Positions 32,400-45,244 of a stretch of 64,000 bases of DNA are shown here, one piece after another. The stretch spans positions 17,458,531-17,522,530 of the forward strand of contig NC_052515.1 in assembly GCF_014356525.2 (NCBI RefSeq). Reading direction: 5' to 3'. Numbering within the stretch: the stretch's first letter is position 1; every line of letters begins with the position of its first letter. The DNA comes from Nilaparvata lugens (lineage: Eukaryota; Arthropoda; Insecta; Hemiptera; Delphacidae). A program made the translations under genes and the position numbers. The notes under the pieces were generated by a model, which saw nothing but the letters and a program-made list of their open reading frames with translations, ran no database searches and had not been told where the DNA came from.

Positions 32400-33291
32400 A
32401 TGATATTGAACTGATGCAACACGAAAGGAAGCACAATGGATTAGCATGGACTTCCAGAAGAATTTGAGTACACCCAATATAAGTACTAATGACGTATATT
32501 ATAAGCGTCAGCTTTCTTGTTATCTATTCAACATTCATGTGTTATCTTCTCAAGAATCATTTTTTTTTTTTATGATCAAACTATTGCTAAAAAAGGATCA
32601 GATGAGGTTAGTTCGATGTTGTATATTTTTATTTTCTTTATTCTTGACAAACAAGTGCAAAAATTGACAATATTTTGCGACTCTTGTTGTGGACAAAACA
32701 AAAAATTACACACTGTTCCGCTTCCTCTATTATGTAGTTCATGAAAGGCTTAGATTGGATGAGGTGAATATGGTTTTCCCTGTTCGTGGTCACTCCTATA
32801 TGGAATGTGACCGTAACATGGGATTGATCAATCAGAAGGAGGCAGTTGAAGTACCATCTGAGTGGGCAGAAGTAATAAGTAATTCAAGAGTGAAACCAAA
32901 CCCATTCAAGGTAATTAAATGTGATCAAGAAATGTTTCGAGGTTGGTCTGAATTCCTCAAAGCAGATTTTAAGCCGAAATGTCCATTCCAGAGTAGACCA
33001 ATTCGAGAGCTAAAAATAAGGAAGGATGAGCTGAAAATCATTTCTCATCGGGAAAGTTATAATGGAACTTTTGTCAAATCGGTAGTCAAGAAGAAGACAA
33101 TGAGTGCTGTACCATCAATGCATTTGTGTGATGGCGAGTTCAGATACCCTGACAAGCTCTACAGTGGAAACTTGCCGGTACCCAAAGAAAAATTCAAAGA
33201 CCTCCAGGATCTTAAGAAGTTTGTATTGCAACAGGCACAAGAGTACTACGACTCTCTCAAGTGTGGAGGTGTGGACAAAGAGGATAACTAG
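32400..33291 (+). pseudogene. DDE-like family protein, catalytic and C-terminal half
   Basis: The most complete catalytic half here. 32446-32560: LSTPNISTNDVYYKRQLSCYLFNIHVLS. A shift at the T-run (32562-32571) leads to DQTIAKKGSDEVSSMLYIF and FCDSCCGQNK (putative catalytic Asp near 32680). A further shift gives the long frame 32689-33291: VFPVRGHSYMECDRNMG, VPSEWAEVISNSR, KCPFQSRPIRELKIRKDE and a C-terminus ending GGVDKEDN. SD/CD-x-C-x-GQN and GHS-x3-CDR are shared with the fragments at 25640 and 54150. Superfamily unassigned; the layout suits an RNase H-fold transposase. Two frameshifts and no N-terminal half nearby. Confidence 0.6.
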
Positions 33292-33299
33292 CGAATGAA

Positions 33300-34240
33300 T
33301 TTTGAATGTAAGTAAGTTCATGTCAACTAACTCTTGACACTAATTTAAAAAAAACTAATTAATATTCCATGTAAACTCACCATTCAGATTAGATAAGCAT
33401 AGCCTACTATCCAGATCGATCTTCCAAACAAAAACTTTTATTAATCAAAAGCACACAAACAATCACAGAAATTTCACATTAAAATCGAAATGGTGGATCC
33501 TCACTATAATTAATTTTCCTTCCATACTAACAGACCAAACAGGATGAGTAGGCCTAGTGAGAAGACCTTCCTCTACTGGTACACACTACACTTTCATTTA
33601 CACTGAACTTTTCATTCATAATTCCTAGCATTGGTGTACAAACTAATGTTATAGTCTTAAACCAGAAATTAAAAAAAGAAACTATAACATCAAGCTCAAA
33701 GATGGCCTATTTAATGTAAATTTCAGGGGATAAACTGAAATAATAAGCATTAGCTTCCTGACCCTTTCTGGCTCTTGGGAGCTAGAATAGAATCACACAA
33801 TCTCTACTTTTCAGAAGATGTACTTTTTATAAAAATCTATTTTTATGTACTATGAAAGATTTTTAAAAGCATTATTAAGTTAATACCTTAATTAAAAAAT
33901 TATTTTCAGATGGCAAGTTGTTAGTTGGAGCTATTAATCATGAAAAATTAGAATAGAAGTGAACCGATGATGAATGGATTGACTATGGAAATTAATATTT
34001 GGACTCTCATCATTTTAACCAGAAAATATGGACTCTCATCGTTTTTACAAAAATTTAATTGTTCATAATGAACACAATCATTTACAACTATCGTTTTAAT
34101 TTTATAATTTGACAGTTAATGATAATAACATATTTCAAACATGTATACTTCAGATTACGAATTGGAAACTCACGAATATAATGCATTTGAATAAAGTTAT
34201 GACGTTTCAAACTTTGAATTTCATTTTTCTACAAAAGATC
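33300..34240. other. Non-coding stretch with small repeats
   Basis: No gene. TGGACTCTCATCATTTT-type words recur at about 34000, 34027 and 34245. An acceptor-like TATTTTCAG sits at 33901-33909 before a short 14-codon frame. Confidence 0.4.
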
Positions 34241-34244
34241 ACGC

Positions 34245-35908
34245 ATGGACTCTCATCGTTTTTCCTTCCACCCCTTCATATTTTTCGGTAAGAATGGTGA
34301 AACTTTTTGGTTTAGCAACACTCTGGCATTGGCTACTCAAAAGACTGAATCAAAAAACTTGATAAAAAATTTTCCTGGACCTACTCGCGTGACAAGAAAC
34401 ATCAAAGGTGAAATAGAAATTTTCCATTCTTTTATTCCATGTGAAATGATTGATAGAATTGTAGTGTATACTAATAAGTTCATTGAAAAAAGAGCAGCCA
34501 AGGTTCATGATAAAAGTATTGAACAGGATAAGGAGTTCAGAGCTAGCAAATTCAAACCTACCTCTAGAAATGAAATTCTGGCACTAATAGGAGTTTTATT
34601 CTACTTGGCCACGTGTAAGGGGAATCGTGCTAATGCAAAGAGTTTTTGGAAATCTGATGGTACCGGAATGGTACTGTTTCATGCTGCTTTTAGCTATGAT
34701 AGATTTTTTTTCTTGCTACAATCACTCCGATTTGATGATGTAGACACTCAATCTGAGAGAGAGAAGACAGATGAGCTAGCTGCTATAAGAGAAATGTACA
34801 CCTTCTTCAATGACAACTTCAAAAAAAAAATATTCTCCTTCTGAATTCATAACCATTGATGAAATGCTGTATGGTTTTCGAAGAAGATGTGGGTTCATAC
34901 AGAATATGCCAGCCAAGCCTGCTAAGTACGGTTTGAAAATGTATGCATTATGCGATGCCAGAACATTTTATGTGCATAATTTCGAAATTTATTGTGGAAC
35001 TCAAAAAGATGGACCGTTTCATCTCTCAAACAAGCCACATGACATTGTAATGCGACTTATTGAGCCTCTGAAGAATTCAAAGCGAAACTTGACTACTGAC
35101 AACTATTATGGTAGCTATCCACTGGCTCAAGAGCTACTTGAAAATGGCATCACCTTCATCACCACTTTGAAAAAGAACAAACCAGAAATTCCTCCTGAAT
35201 TCCTGCCAAATAAACATCAAGAAGTCAAATCAACTATTTTTGGATTTCATGATGAATGCACTTTAGTGTCTTTTACTCTCAAGAAGAACAAGGCCGTCAT
35301 TTAGCTTTCAACCATGCACGACAGGGGTGAAATAAACCCAGAAACAGGAAAACCAGAAGTCATCCATGATTACAATCAAACGAAATCTGGAGTGGACACA
35401 GTGGATCAAAAGTGTTCGGTGGCTTCTACAGGTCGAAACATAAGAAGATGGCCTGGCCTCTTGCACTTTTTTCCGAATTCTAGACATGGCTGGATTAAAT
35501 TCTCATGTCTTGTATGTTGCCAACAATATGACAGAATACGACCGTGCCAAATTTCAAAGACTGAACTTTCTCCAAAGACTGAGCAAGGCCCTCCTTCTAG
35601 AACGTTTCAAGGAAAGAGCTGCCACCAAAGGTCTCCCCAAAGATGTGACATGCTTCCTCACTTCCTACAGGAATTCTGATGCTCCTCAACCATCTGGTGA
35701 TGGAAGAGACAATAGTCTTCCAAGAACTGGAGCTTGTGTTCTATGTGGTTCTAAGAAAAACAACAGAGCTACAGTGAGATGTTCCTCTTGTTCTAAATTC
35801 ACTTTTAAGAATCACTGTATTACTTTGACAAAATGCTTCACATGTCAGAATACTGAAGACTCTGATACAAACATGGATTATTCTGAGGAGGAATATAGAA
35901 TTATATAA
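34245..35908 (+). pseudogene. piggyBac-type transposase, catalytic residues kept, frameshifted
   Basis: 34260-34830 reads FWFSNTLALATQKT ... FIPCEMIDRIVVYTNKFI ... LALIGVLFYLATCKGNRAN. A shift in a ten-A run near 34822 leads to [14 protein letters not shown] (Asp 34858), [13 protein letters not shown] (Asp 35098), a TAG at 35302, then YNQTKSGVDTVDQ (Asp 35395). Two shifts follow near 35410 and 35470. The frame to 35908 ends in a RING-like cysteine finger (C-x2-C ... C-x2-C ... C-x2-C). All aspartates of the DDD triad are present, unlike the other piggyBac copies. The 3' end is probably CCCGAGGGTTAA at 36689-36700, typical of a piggyBac end at its TTAA target. I did not find the matching 5' end. 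Confidence 0.85.
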
Positions 35909-35919
35909 ATAAAATAAGT

Positions 35920-37470
35920 TTGGTTTGTTACAAAATTTGTTTTACAGTTTGGTCTGATTTATTATATTTGAGTTTGGTTTGTCAAATATGTGCTTCCTAT
36001 ATCTATTACTGCTGATAAATAGACTTTCAACGAAAATATCATTTTTTATTATTTCATACCTGATCAATACTTTGATAAAAAATTTCAAGAAAATATACCT
36101 AAATACTTGTAATAAAACAACAAAAAATTGTACCCATGATTCCTATATATGCTATTTTTATTGTCAAAGAGGGTATTTTATTCATTTTTGACAAAAAACA
36201 CAATTCATTGTGTGCATGCCACACATAAATTATCATATTTTTATTATAATTTCTAAATAATAACAAAGTTGGGAAATGTGAGTTACAAAATTTAAATTAT
36301 TAAATTAATTCATAGCTTGATAACTATCAAAGGTAGAATTATGTTTTTGATCTGGAAATGTAGGGAATTTCATCCTCTAGAAGATGGTATATGAAAATTG
36401 GCTTGCCCAATGCGTATTCTTAGCAAAATTTTAATAGAATTGGAAAAAATTACAGAATTTATGAGGGAATTCATTATAAAAACCGGCCACGTATCATCTT
36501 AAGTCGGAAGTCTCGCAATTCACATACTAACCATCTGAAAGAGGAAGATTTTCTCAACATTTCATGATAAGTTTCAGATTTTTTCGCTCACAGGTTCCCG
36601 ATTGGTAGTCATTTAAAACAGTCAATACTGTGTGTGCGGTACTCTATGCCACCCGCTGGCGATCTACTCCACTCCAAAGGTGCCCGTGCCCGAGGGTTAA
36701 TGTATATTGTATGTAAGTATTGTATTCATTAGATGATTTCATGAGAAATCATTCATTGAATACAATATTTAGTATGTATTTATTCTAGCATTACTAAGTA
36801 GTTGTGACTTGTGTTTCAGTTTTTTTTGTTTGTGTGTGTATTCTTGAATATTCATTCAAGGCTTGAGCTGTAGATATGCCTTGCTGTCAAACGAGGGCTG
36901 ACGAATTTGCCGACCGAGATGGCCAGTGATATCAGACATCTGACCTTGCCATGCGGGGCTGAAAGACAATCTTTGATCCGATGCCACTAGCCCAATGCCT
37001 GGAGGCCATCACCCTTCATCCTCATCCATCACCCTTTGGACACTGGACTCGAGGACAACAGATCTTAGATAAGTACTTGATACCCCCCACTACAATATCA
37101 GATTCGCCCCCCGTAAATTTAGTCTCTTAAAGACATGTTGTGTTGGTCTCTTAAAGACAGATTGTTTATTTGATTATTCATGTAAAGATGTATTTTATAA
37201 TATTTTCTATATTATTTTCATTATTATTTACATTATTATAAGAGCAGTCAGTCAACCACATATCTATGTTCTTATTTCCAAGACCCTCAAACCACTAGAA
37301 TTAGGATCACTTTATTGAAGGAGAGTGAAGGAGAGTGCAGCTATCAATCAAATTCTAGGGAGAAGGGTAAGTTTCACATTTTATTTTTCAGATACAAATC
37401 CGCAGACCTCAGGGCCTAGCACAATTTCAACAACTAAGCATTCTCCAACAAAATCATTTGTCACCAGGAG
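35920..37470. other. piggyBac 3' region, then unassigned non-coding sequence
   Basis: 35920-36700 is the probable 3' untranslated and terminal region of the piggyBac copy, ending at TTAA 36697-36700. 36840-37080 is locally GC-richer with no open frame I can name. At 37100-37160 GTCTCTTAAAGACA is repeated. No gene seen. Confidence 0.45.
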
Positions 37471-37474
37471 AGCG

Positions 37475-37640
37475 GCTCAATTTGATACCATAAAGCATCA
37501 TATTCTAGAAAAAAAAAAATTATCATGGTATTGATGTTAGTGCTATTAAACTTATAGTCTCATATTTAAGTGGAAGGAAACAATTTGTGTCTAAGGATGG
37601 TAACACTATAAGTAAAGCTGATTTCTAGTCTGAAATTATT
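37475..37640 (+). pseudogene. Tiny non-LTR reverse transcriptase remnant
   Basis: Pieces in two frames read AAQFDTIKHHIL and then IKLIVSYLSGRKQFVS. They match the consecutive AFDTIDH-x-LL and W-x-SYL-x-R-x-Q segments of Jockey/CR1-type RT. About 165 bp survive. The frame upstream (37392-37470) is preceded by an AG acceptor and may be a separate short exon. Confidence 0.45.
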
Positions 37641-38879
37641 CACACTGTATTCAAGGAAGCAGTTGGAGGTGTACATACATACTACAGCAAACATCTTTGA
37701 GCATAAGTCTTCTACCTTCCAAGTTGGAAACATGAAGGTGAGTGTTATCTATTATACTTTCTTGAGTTTATAATCTATTCTAATATAATGATGTGGTAGA
37801 AATTCTGAAATCATTTTGTATGTGTGTAGCAGTCTCCCTTCTTACTCACTCTCTCTGTTTCTTTCCTATCTCTACTGTGATAGAGAAGTTCAAAGCACAG
37901 AAAGGTGATTGGCATAAATTAACCTCAAATTTACAAGCACTGTACAAGATTCCTTTCAAAGTTTATTGTTATTGTAAATGTTTCTGTCTCAGAAAATAGG
38001 ATGAGTTAATGAAGATTGGATTTTTTAGATTGGTTATAATTTTGATTTAACTGTGCATTGTTTTTTAGAGATAGCCTCAGTCATGATTAATATTATATGT
38101 AGAATTTTGATCATGAGTTAATTTTATTGTAAGCTCATTAGGCAACCTCTCTCAGTTATAATTGATATTATAAGTGGAATTTTGATGAGTTAATTTCATT
38201 AAAAGTTCATTAGGTAGTATGAGACTTGATGCAACTGAGCTTATGAATAAGGTTAGAAACTTGATTATGAGTTCAATTCCATTGTCTGCTAATTATTGCA
38301 AGGTTGCTTCAAGCAACTAAGGTTATTCTTGATTATGATTTATTGTTAAACTGATGATACATTTATTCAAAATCATAATACTATTGTCAGTAGTTAAATA
38401 TTAGGGACACATTTAAGTGTTTATTAATTTCCTGATCATGATTTTCATTATCATTGTGGTGCCTTATTGCAAGTAGTTGAATATTAGGGACTCTGACACA
38501 TTTAAGTTATTGATTCTTGATTATGATTAAGTGTTGAATTCATTATGATTTTAAATATTCTTGGTAGATAAAGATCAGGAACTCTGGCACATTTATGTTA
38601 ATTATTTCTCAATATTCTTAAAATATTAGGTATAGAAGATGAATTATTGATTTAAGTTCACTTTTGTCTTTTCAGGAACCATCTATACCTGTATTTAGAG
38701 AAAACAAAATGGAGAGAAGTCACCCTAATAAAAAGCTATTCTGAACCAGGACATGAATATGGAGGAATTCAATAATAATTGTGAGTAGGCTACTTTTGTA
38801 TTACAGTTTGGAATATGAGAAAGTTCCAGTTCATACTCTCAGATTCATTCCCACTTGCACTCTATTGCTCTATTTCTAT

Positions 38880-38890
38880 CACACACACAG

Positions 38891-38950
<60 letters not shown>
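38880..38950. repeat. (CA)n microsatellite
   Basis: About 35 CA units with one GAT interruption near 38890. The His/Thr-repeat open frame over it is an artefact. It is followed by CT-rich sequence to 39115. 37650-38870 and 38960-39480 hold no recognised gene; 38100-38220 contains an imperfect two-copy repeat of about 100 bp. Confidence 0.95.
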
Positions 38951-38955
<5 letters not shown>

Positions 38956-40007
38956 GCTACAAGTCAAACAGAGTAGAGTAAAGTAACATTCAACCAAAAA
39001 TCATTCTACTTAGTCCCTCTCACTCACTCCTACTATCATGCTCTCTTCTACTTACTCCCTTGCACTCACTACTACTATTATGCTCTCTTCCACTCATTCC
39101 CCCTCTCTCTCTCACTCTCCAATTCATTCATAATTGAAAATTTTGAAAGAACATAGATTTTTTTTATTGATTTCAGGAGGCCAAGAGATTGTAATCTATT
39201 CTCAGTTCAATCCTTCACTACCAGAATGTCACCAAGACAAAAAATTTCTGGGAATGTCACACTAATCTCCATACATCATCATATTATGGTAGAGAGGTAT
39301 TTCAATAAGACTAATTAATATTAAGTTTAGTATGCTTTTTTATGTATATTCAAAAACATATATAAAAATGTATATTATAGAGAGATGTATAAATGGAAAC
39401 TGTTTGCATTTTAGATGGGAAAATTTTGAAATTATTGATCCTATATTGATATTTCAAAACTTAAAACCAATTATTGTACTTGACATCTGTTTAAAACACA
39501 TTGACTGCCATGTGACCCATTTTCATGTCACACAACTCTTCACCCACAAGCCGCGTGACTCATAACCGAGTCACAGGACATTCCACTCTTCTAGGCTGTG
39601 TGACACGAAAACGGTTCACTCTACTATGCTTTTCCCCATATAGACTGATAGTCATGGCCTCAGAGTACTGCTCTGTACCTTAGCATTTTTCTATCACCCT
39701 TCAAAATAGTAAAAAATCAAAATAATCAAGTGACATAGCTTTTTCATATTTTCTCTCATCAAATACTAATTTTTTACAATTTCAATGTGTAAATCATCTG
39801 TTTTTATGATTGAATAGTTGTTATCAAGCTGAGATCAGCCAGGCAGTGTTTTTCATGCTTTGAAATTGATTTTCAGGTTCTGTTATTATAGTGTTATTTT
39901 CCAGTTGAGTTCATAATGACTACATATCTGTGCTTAGAAGTTTGTATTACGAACTGAACAAGTTGTAAATGTATTATGTTATGAACTGTTGTAAATAGTG
40001 TTATTAT

Positions 40008-40707
40008 GGTACTTGAGTATTAAACAGAGGCCACTATTACGAAACGCGCCGCGGCACTTATAGAAGGTTAAATTGTTATAGATGTTGTAGTAGAACTATT
40101 CTAGTATTGTGCTACCACAGTAGTGGTTCTAGAGAGTGCTACCACAGCAGTGGGTGTTCGGAGGTCTGTGCCGCGAAACAGGACAGAGGTTTTTAGTAAA
40201 AGTGCCGAACCGTGGGGCAGATACATTGCTTACTGAAATATTGAACCATATTGAACCGGGAAGTACGATAATTTCAGACTGTTGGAAAGGTTACAAGTCT
40301 GAGGAACTAGAAAACGCTGGCTTCACACATTTCACGGTAAACCACAAATACAACTTCGTGGACCCTGACACTGGGGCTAGTACGCAATATGTCGAGCGAA
40401 TGTGGGGCAGTGCAAAGTGGAGAAATAAAAGGCAGCGAGGAACTGCGCGCCATCATTTGGATAGCTATTTGGTAGAATACGTGTGGCGATCAGATGTGAC
40501 TGCTAGCGGCGGCGACGCTTTCAACTCCATCCTGACCGACATTGCTGCGTTCTGGGTTGCACAACGTCAGAACCAGGCGTCAGATTAATTCTAAACTTCA
40601 CCTGTTAATCTATTAAAGTGTGTTCTTTCCAATTATGTAGTTATTTATGGTATCCCGTACGAAATATTTCTGTAGGTTAGGTGGCCTCCGTTTAATACTC
40701 AAGTACC
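40008..40707 (+). mobile_element. Complete 700-bp non-autonomous Merlin element
   Basis: 27-bp terminal inverted repeats (40008-40034 and 40681-40707) start GGTACTTGAGTATTAAAC and differ at one base. GTTATTAT is directly repeated at 40000-40007 and 40708-40715, a perfect 8-bp target duplication as expected for Merlin. The inside is an internally deleted transposase gene. It sits in the 5' leader of a piggyBac element, 38 bp before that transposase's start codon. It belongs to a different lineage from the Merlin copies at 5-7 kb. Confidence 0.9.
40144..40588 (+). pseudogene. Merlin transposase, C-terminal core only
   Basis: The open frame begins inside the catalytic core at QQWVFGGLCRETGQRF, continues through IISDCWKGY (second catalytic Asp), VNHKYNFVDPDTGAST, QYVERMWG (Glu) and ends at TAA 40586-40588. 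The N-terminal finger and the first catalytic Asp are deleted. The remaining frame is uninterrupted and GC-richer than its surroundings, which suggests a fairly young deletion derivative mobilised by another Merlin source. Confidence 0.85.
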
Positions 40708-40745
40708 GTTATTATTGTACAGTATAGTTTTTATTTCATTTTATA

Positions 40746-42209
40746 ATGGATATCTTGACGGACGAACAACTTTATAGTATCTTGAATGGAGATAGTGACA
40801 ATGAAATTTTTGACGACGCTAGTGATGATAATGCTGATCCTAATTATGAATTGAATAGTGACAACGAAGAAGAGGATGGAGAAGCCGAAGAGGAAGAAAT
40901 TGAGGAAGTGAATGATCAACAATTCCAAATCCTGCTATAAGGTACAATTGGGCCCCGGTTGGTGAGTCGGATCAACTTACACAATTATGTTACAACCCCA
41001 GAAGAGACATTGATGGAGTGAACTCTGATATTCAGGAGATGATGATTGATGCCAATCCTATTGACTTTTTAGAGCTATTTCTGACAAATGATGTAGTCAA
41101 CTATTTAGTTGTGGAGACCAATAGATATGCTAATAAACGGTTAGCTCATACCCATTTATCACATGCAGCAAGAATGTTGAAGTGGGTGAATACAACTGCA
41201 ACAGAAATCAAGCTTTTTTTGGGTATAATTTTGTATATGGGAGTCCTTATTCTACCTTCAATAGCCCACTACTGGAGAAAAGCCAGTAAGTTTGGCAGTG
41301 TGCTCCCAAAATACATGTCCAGAAATCAGTTTGAACTGCTTCTGTCAAATTTCCACTGTTCTAATAATGAAGAAGTTCCCGTTCCAAACAACCATTTACA
41401 AAAGATTCAAAATCTGGTTATGATTATTGAAAATTTTCAATTGGTTGTTCACCCAGAGGAAGACATGTGCATTGAAGAGAGCATCATTCCATTTTGTGGA
41501 CATTTAGTTTTTCGACAATATCTTAAGAACAAGACCCATCCTTACGGTATAAAAATTTTTAAAATGTGTGTGAAGGACTGCTACACTGTAGCATATAAAA
41601 TTTATGCTGGTAGGGAGGCTACACCAAATACCGACGTCACTACAAGAGTTGTGTTTGAGTTGATTGAGCAGTATTTGAATCGAGGGAGGACTCTGTATGT
41701 AGATAACTGGTACACAAGTGTAATTCTTACTGATGCGTTATTGCAAAAGGGAACTCATCTTGTTGGTACTTTACCAATGTGAAATAACGGCACAAAAGAA
41801 CAAAAACATTGTTGTCTTAAAATGGAAAGATAGACGTGATGTCTTATTGCTGACTACTAAGCATGTTGATAACATGGTGACTGTGCAAAAGAGGGGAAGG
41901 GACATCACAAAACCTGCTGCAGTTTTCGACTACAACAAAGGGAAATCTTTTATAGATTTGAGTGACCAGATGGCAGCCTATTCTGGGTGCCTTAGACGGG
42001 GTGTCAAATGGTATAGGAAGGTAGCATTCAATCTGATGTTGAGCACTGCCATAGTGAATGCCTTCTCTGTATATAAAACAGTGACTGGTAATGTTCTTTC
42101 AATCACTGATTTCAAAGAGTTCATTATCAACAGCTGGTTGGATGCATCTCAAATCTTGCCGCAAGAAGCTGAGCCACCATCCACTGCAAGTATTGTTACC
42201 AAAAATTGA
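40746..42209 (+). pseudogene. piggyBac-type transposase, first Asp changed to Glu
   Basis: The ATG at 40746 starts an acidic N-terminus (MDILTDEQLYSILNG) that stops at 40938-40940. The body runs 41018-41782: ETNRYANK, EIKLFLGIILYMG, CIEESIIPFCG, TLYVDNWYTS. A deletion and shift near 41770 remove roughly 20-30 residues, and the end continues to 42209 with FDYNKGKSFIDLSDQM. The residue normally Asp in x-DE-x-M-x-P-F is Glu, so activity would be doubtful even without the frame breaks. A degraded cysteine tail (CEVCNVQK) follows to about 42300. Confidence 0.85.
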
Positions 42210-42829
42210 GTAAAACTGTGGGCCGCAAACAGGCCATTCAAGGCGAAAAAATCTTCTCAAAAATGTGAGGTTTGCAATGTGCAAAAGCTGTTTTTTTGAA
42301 AAACATAGAGTGAATGTGAAAAAATATCTATTAGGCCTATAGATTTTTTTTTTTGAAAATATTTCAAAATATTTCAAGTGTCTGTGTGTATTTTTCATAA
42401 TTTAGATATTTATAATTCCAGATTGCTTTTTGAAAATAGAATATAGAATATAGAATACATAATATATTTCTTGGTACTCTGTTAGTTTTCATCTCAACTA
42501 AATTTCCAAATAGAGCTTTTATGTTCATATATATTGTGAATTTTTGAAAAAAATAACTGACACTTTCCTGGGTCACATGGCCTCAGGGATGACATGACAT
42601 ACAGCCAGGCCATGTGATCCAAAAATGTGTCACACTTTTTTTTTTGAATATTCTTGAAAATAGCTGAAGCTAAGCCATAAGCTAAATATAAGATGTCATA
42701 AAAACAATAGAACAACTGTATTTTGGAGAAAATTGTCCATGGCTTGGAATGAAATGTTAGAGATTTTGGCATGGCAGTCAAGAAGCTGAAGAATTTAATA
42801 ATAATATAAAATGGTATGTTGCTCTCAAA

Positions 42830-45240
42830 TTGAAGCTGAAGAAATTAGTTGCAGATCATGGAATGAATACTACACCAACGTTTCATGGGATAGCACAAAC
42901 AATTCTACAAATTCAAGATAATATAAATGAGTTTAGTGTTCAATGGGATAAAGCAGAAGGTATTATATGGAATAAAATAGATAAATTTATACAATATGGT
43001 AGTTGTTGGGTGATTAATTCGATTGAATGTTTTGATTTGAATATTGTTTGCTACAAACCAATATATTCAGGAACATATGTACCAACTCCCAAAAAGCTTG
43101 ATAATAAGAAATCAACTATTAATATAAAAAATGAGGATGAAAGGTGCTTCTTATAGTCAGTATTAGCAGATTTACAAAAATACTCACATTGAGTTAATGT
43201 TGAGAATTTGGAATTCCCTCTAAAAATAGAAGACATTCCAAAATTTGAGAGTTTGAATGTAGATATTTGTATAAATGTTTATGATTATCTAGAAGAGAGT
43301 GACACTATCTCCCCACTCCATGTATCTGAATTTCAAAGTAGATTGCGTAAAATAAATTTAATCTTGCTAGAGGATAAACATTTCATTTACATAAGGAATC
43401 TTTCAAGACTAACTCCTGCAAATGCAGCCAGTTCATACATTCCAAATCCAAAAAGACTTGCTAATAAGAAAGCAACTGTCAACATACTCAATGAAGATCA
43501 GAAATCATACATATGATCAGTACTATCATTCTTCAATGAAGATCAAAAGCACAATAGAGTAACAGACCTACAAAAATATTCACACCTAGTCAATGTTGAG
43601 AAATTTGAAATTCCCTCTAAAAATAGAAGACATTCCAAAATTTGAGATTTCGAATATAGATATTTGTATGAATGTATATGATTATGTAGAAGGGTGTGAC
43701 ACTATCTCCCAACTCCATGTATCTGAATATCAAAGTATATCGCATAAAATAAAAATTTGATTTTGCTAGAGGATAAACATTTCATTTACATAAGGAATCT
43801 TTCAAGACTAACTCCTGCAAATGCAGCCAGTTCATACATTCCAAATCCAAAAAGACTTGCTAATAAGAAAGCAACTGTCAACATACTCAATGAAGATCAG
43901 AAATCATACATATGATCAGTACTATCATTCTTCAATGAAGATCAAAGGAACAATAGAGTAACAGACCTATGAAAATATTCACACCTAGTCAATGTTGAGA
44001 ATTTGAAATTCCCTCTAAAAATAGAAGACATTCCAAAATTTGAGATTTCGAATATAGATATTTGTATAAATGTATATGATTATGTAGAAGGGTGTGACAT
44101 ATCTCCCAACTCCATGTATCTGAATATCAAAGTATATCGCATAAAATAAAAATTTGATTTTGCTAGAGGATAAACATTTCATTTACATAAGGAATCTTTC
44201 AAGACTAACTCCTGCAAATGCAGCCAGTTCATACATTCCAAATCCAAAAAGACTTGCTAATAAGAAAGCAACTGTCAACATACTCAATGAAGATCAGAAA
44301 TCATACATATGATCAGTACTATCATTCTTCAATGAAGATCAAAGGAACAATAGAGTAACAGACCTATGAAAATATTCACACCTAGTCAATGTTGAGAATT
44401 TGAAATTCCCTTTAAAAATAGAAGACATTCCAATATTTGAGAGTTTGAATGAAGATATTTGTATAAATATGTATGATTATGTAGAAGAGAGTGACACTAT
44501 CTCCCCATTCCATGTATCTGAATATCAAAGTAGATTGCATAAAATAAAAATTTGATCTTGCTAGAGGATAAACATTTCATTTATATAAGGAATCTTCCAA
44601 GACTAACTCTTGCAAATGCAGCTAGTTCATACATTCCAACTCCAAAAATACTTGTTAATAAGAAAACAACCATTAATATAAAAAATTATGATCAGAAATC
44701 ATTCTTATGGTCAGTACTATCATTCTTCAATGAAGACCAAAAGCACAATAGAGTAACAGACCTACAAAAATATTCACACCTAGTCAATGTTGAGAATTTG
44801 AAATTCCCTCTAGAAATAGAAGACATTCCAAAATTTGAGAGTTTGAATGTAGATATTTGTATAAATGTTTATGATTATGTAGAAGAGAGTGACACTATCT
44901 CCCCATTCCATGTATCTGAATATCAAAGTAGATCACATAAAATAAAAATTTGATCTTGCTAGAGGATAAACATTTTATTTATATAAGGAATCTTTCAAGA
45001 CTAACTCTTGCAAATGCAGCTAGTTCGTGCATTCCAACTCCAAAAAGACTTGCTAATAAGAAAGCAACTGTCAACATACTCAATGAAGATCAGAAATAAT
45101 TCTTATGGTCAGTACTATCATTCTTCAATGAAGATCCAAAGTACAATAAAGTTCCAGATCTACAAAAATATTCACATCTATTCAATGTTGAGAATTTGGA
45201 ATTCCCTGTAAAAATAGAAAAAATTCCAAAATTTGAGTTT
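42830..45240 (+). pseudogene. Protein-primed DNA polymerase B (Maverick/Polinton type), N-terminal part multiplied
   Basis: The first 240 bp encode the regular N-terminal part (FSVQWDKAEGIIWNK ... YVPTPKKLDNKK). Then a module of about 397 bp is tandemly repeated: the word AGGATAAACA lies at 43371, 43770, 44167, 44565 and 44963. Each module encodes about 132 residues: LLEDKHFIYIRNLSRLT, Y-I-P-x-PK-x-L-x-NKK-x-T-x-N-I, FLWSVLSFFNEDQ, FPL-IEDIPKFESL and ICINVYDYVEESDTIS. Stops and one-base shifts occur at module joins (TGA near 44155 and 44550). In intact relatives this region occurs once, before the 3'-5' exonuclease. Polintons are large self-synthesising elements related to viruses; no integrase, ATPase, protease or capsid gene is seen nearby. 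Confidence 0.75.
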
Positions 45241-45244
45241 CAAT

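Larger units (their letters stand above)
39491..42798 (+). mobile_element. piggyBac element bounded by TTAA, with nested Merlin derivative
   Basis: TTAA at 39491 precedes AACACATTGACTGCCATGTG, and at the right CATGGCAGTCAA (42771-42782) precedes TTAA at 42795. The inverted TTGACTGCCATG words and the TTAA target fit a piggyBac element of about 3.3 kb. Subterminal GTCACATGGC / GCCATGTGA words recur at both ends (39508-39600 and 42570-42620). The transposase occupies 40746-42209. The left terminal inverted match is imperfect, so exact ends are tentative. Confidence 0.65.

Noticed and set aside
37367..37391. 25-bp intron (GTAAGT...TTTTCAG)
   Set aside because: Too short for splicing; the acceptor may be used with a distant donor or be chance.
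38781..38981. His/Thr-repeat protein
   Set aside because: Translation of a CA microsatellite.
43371..45240. CRISPR or classical satellite DNA
   Set aside because: Units of about 397 bp encode a recognisable polymerase segment, so they are an expanded coding module.
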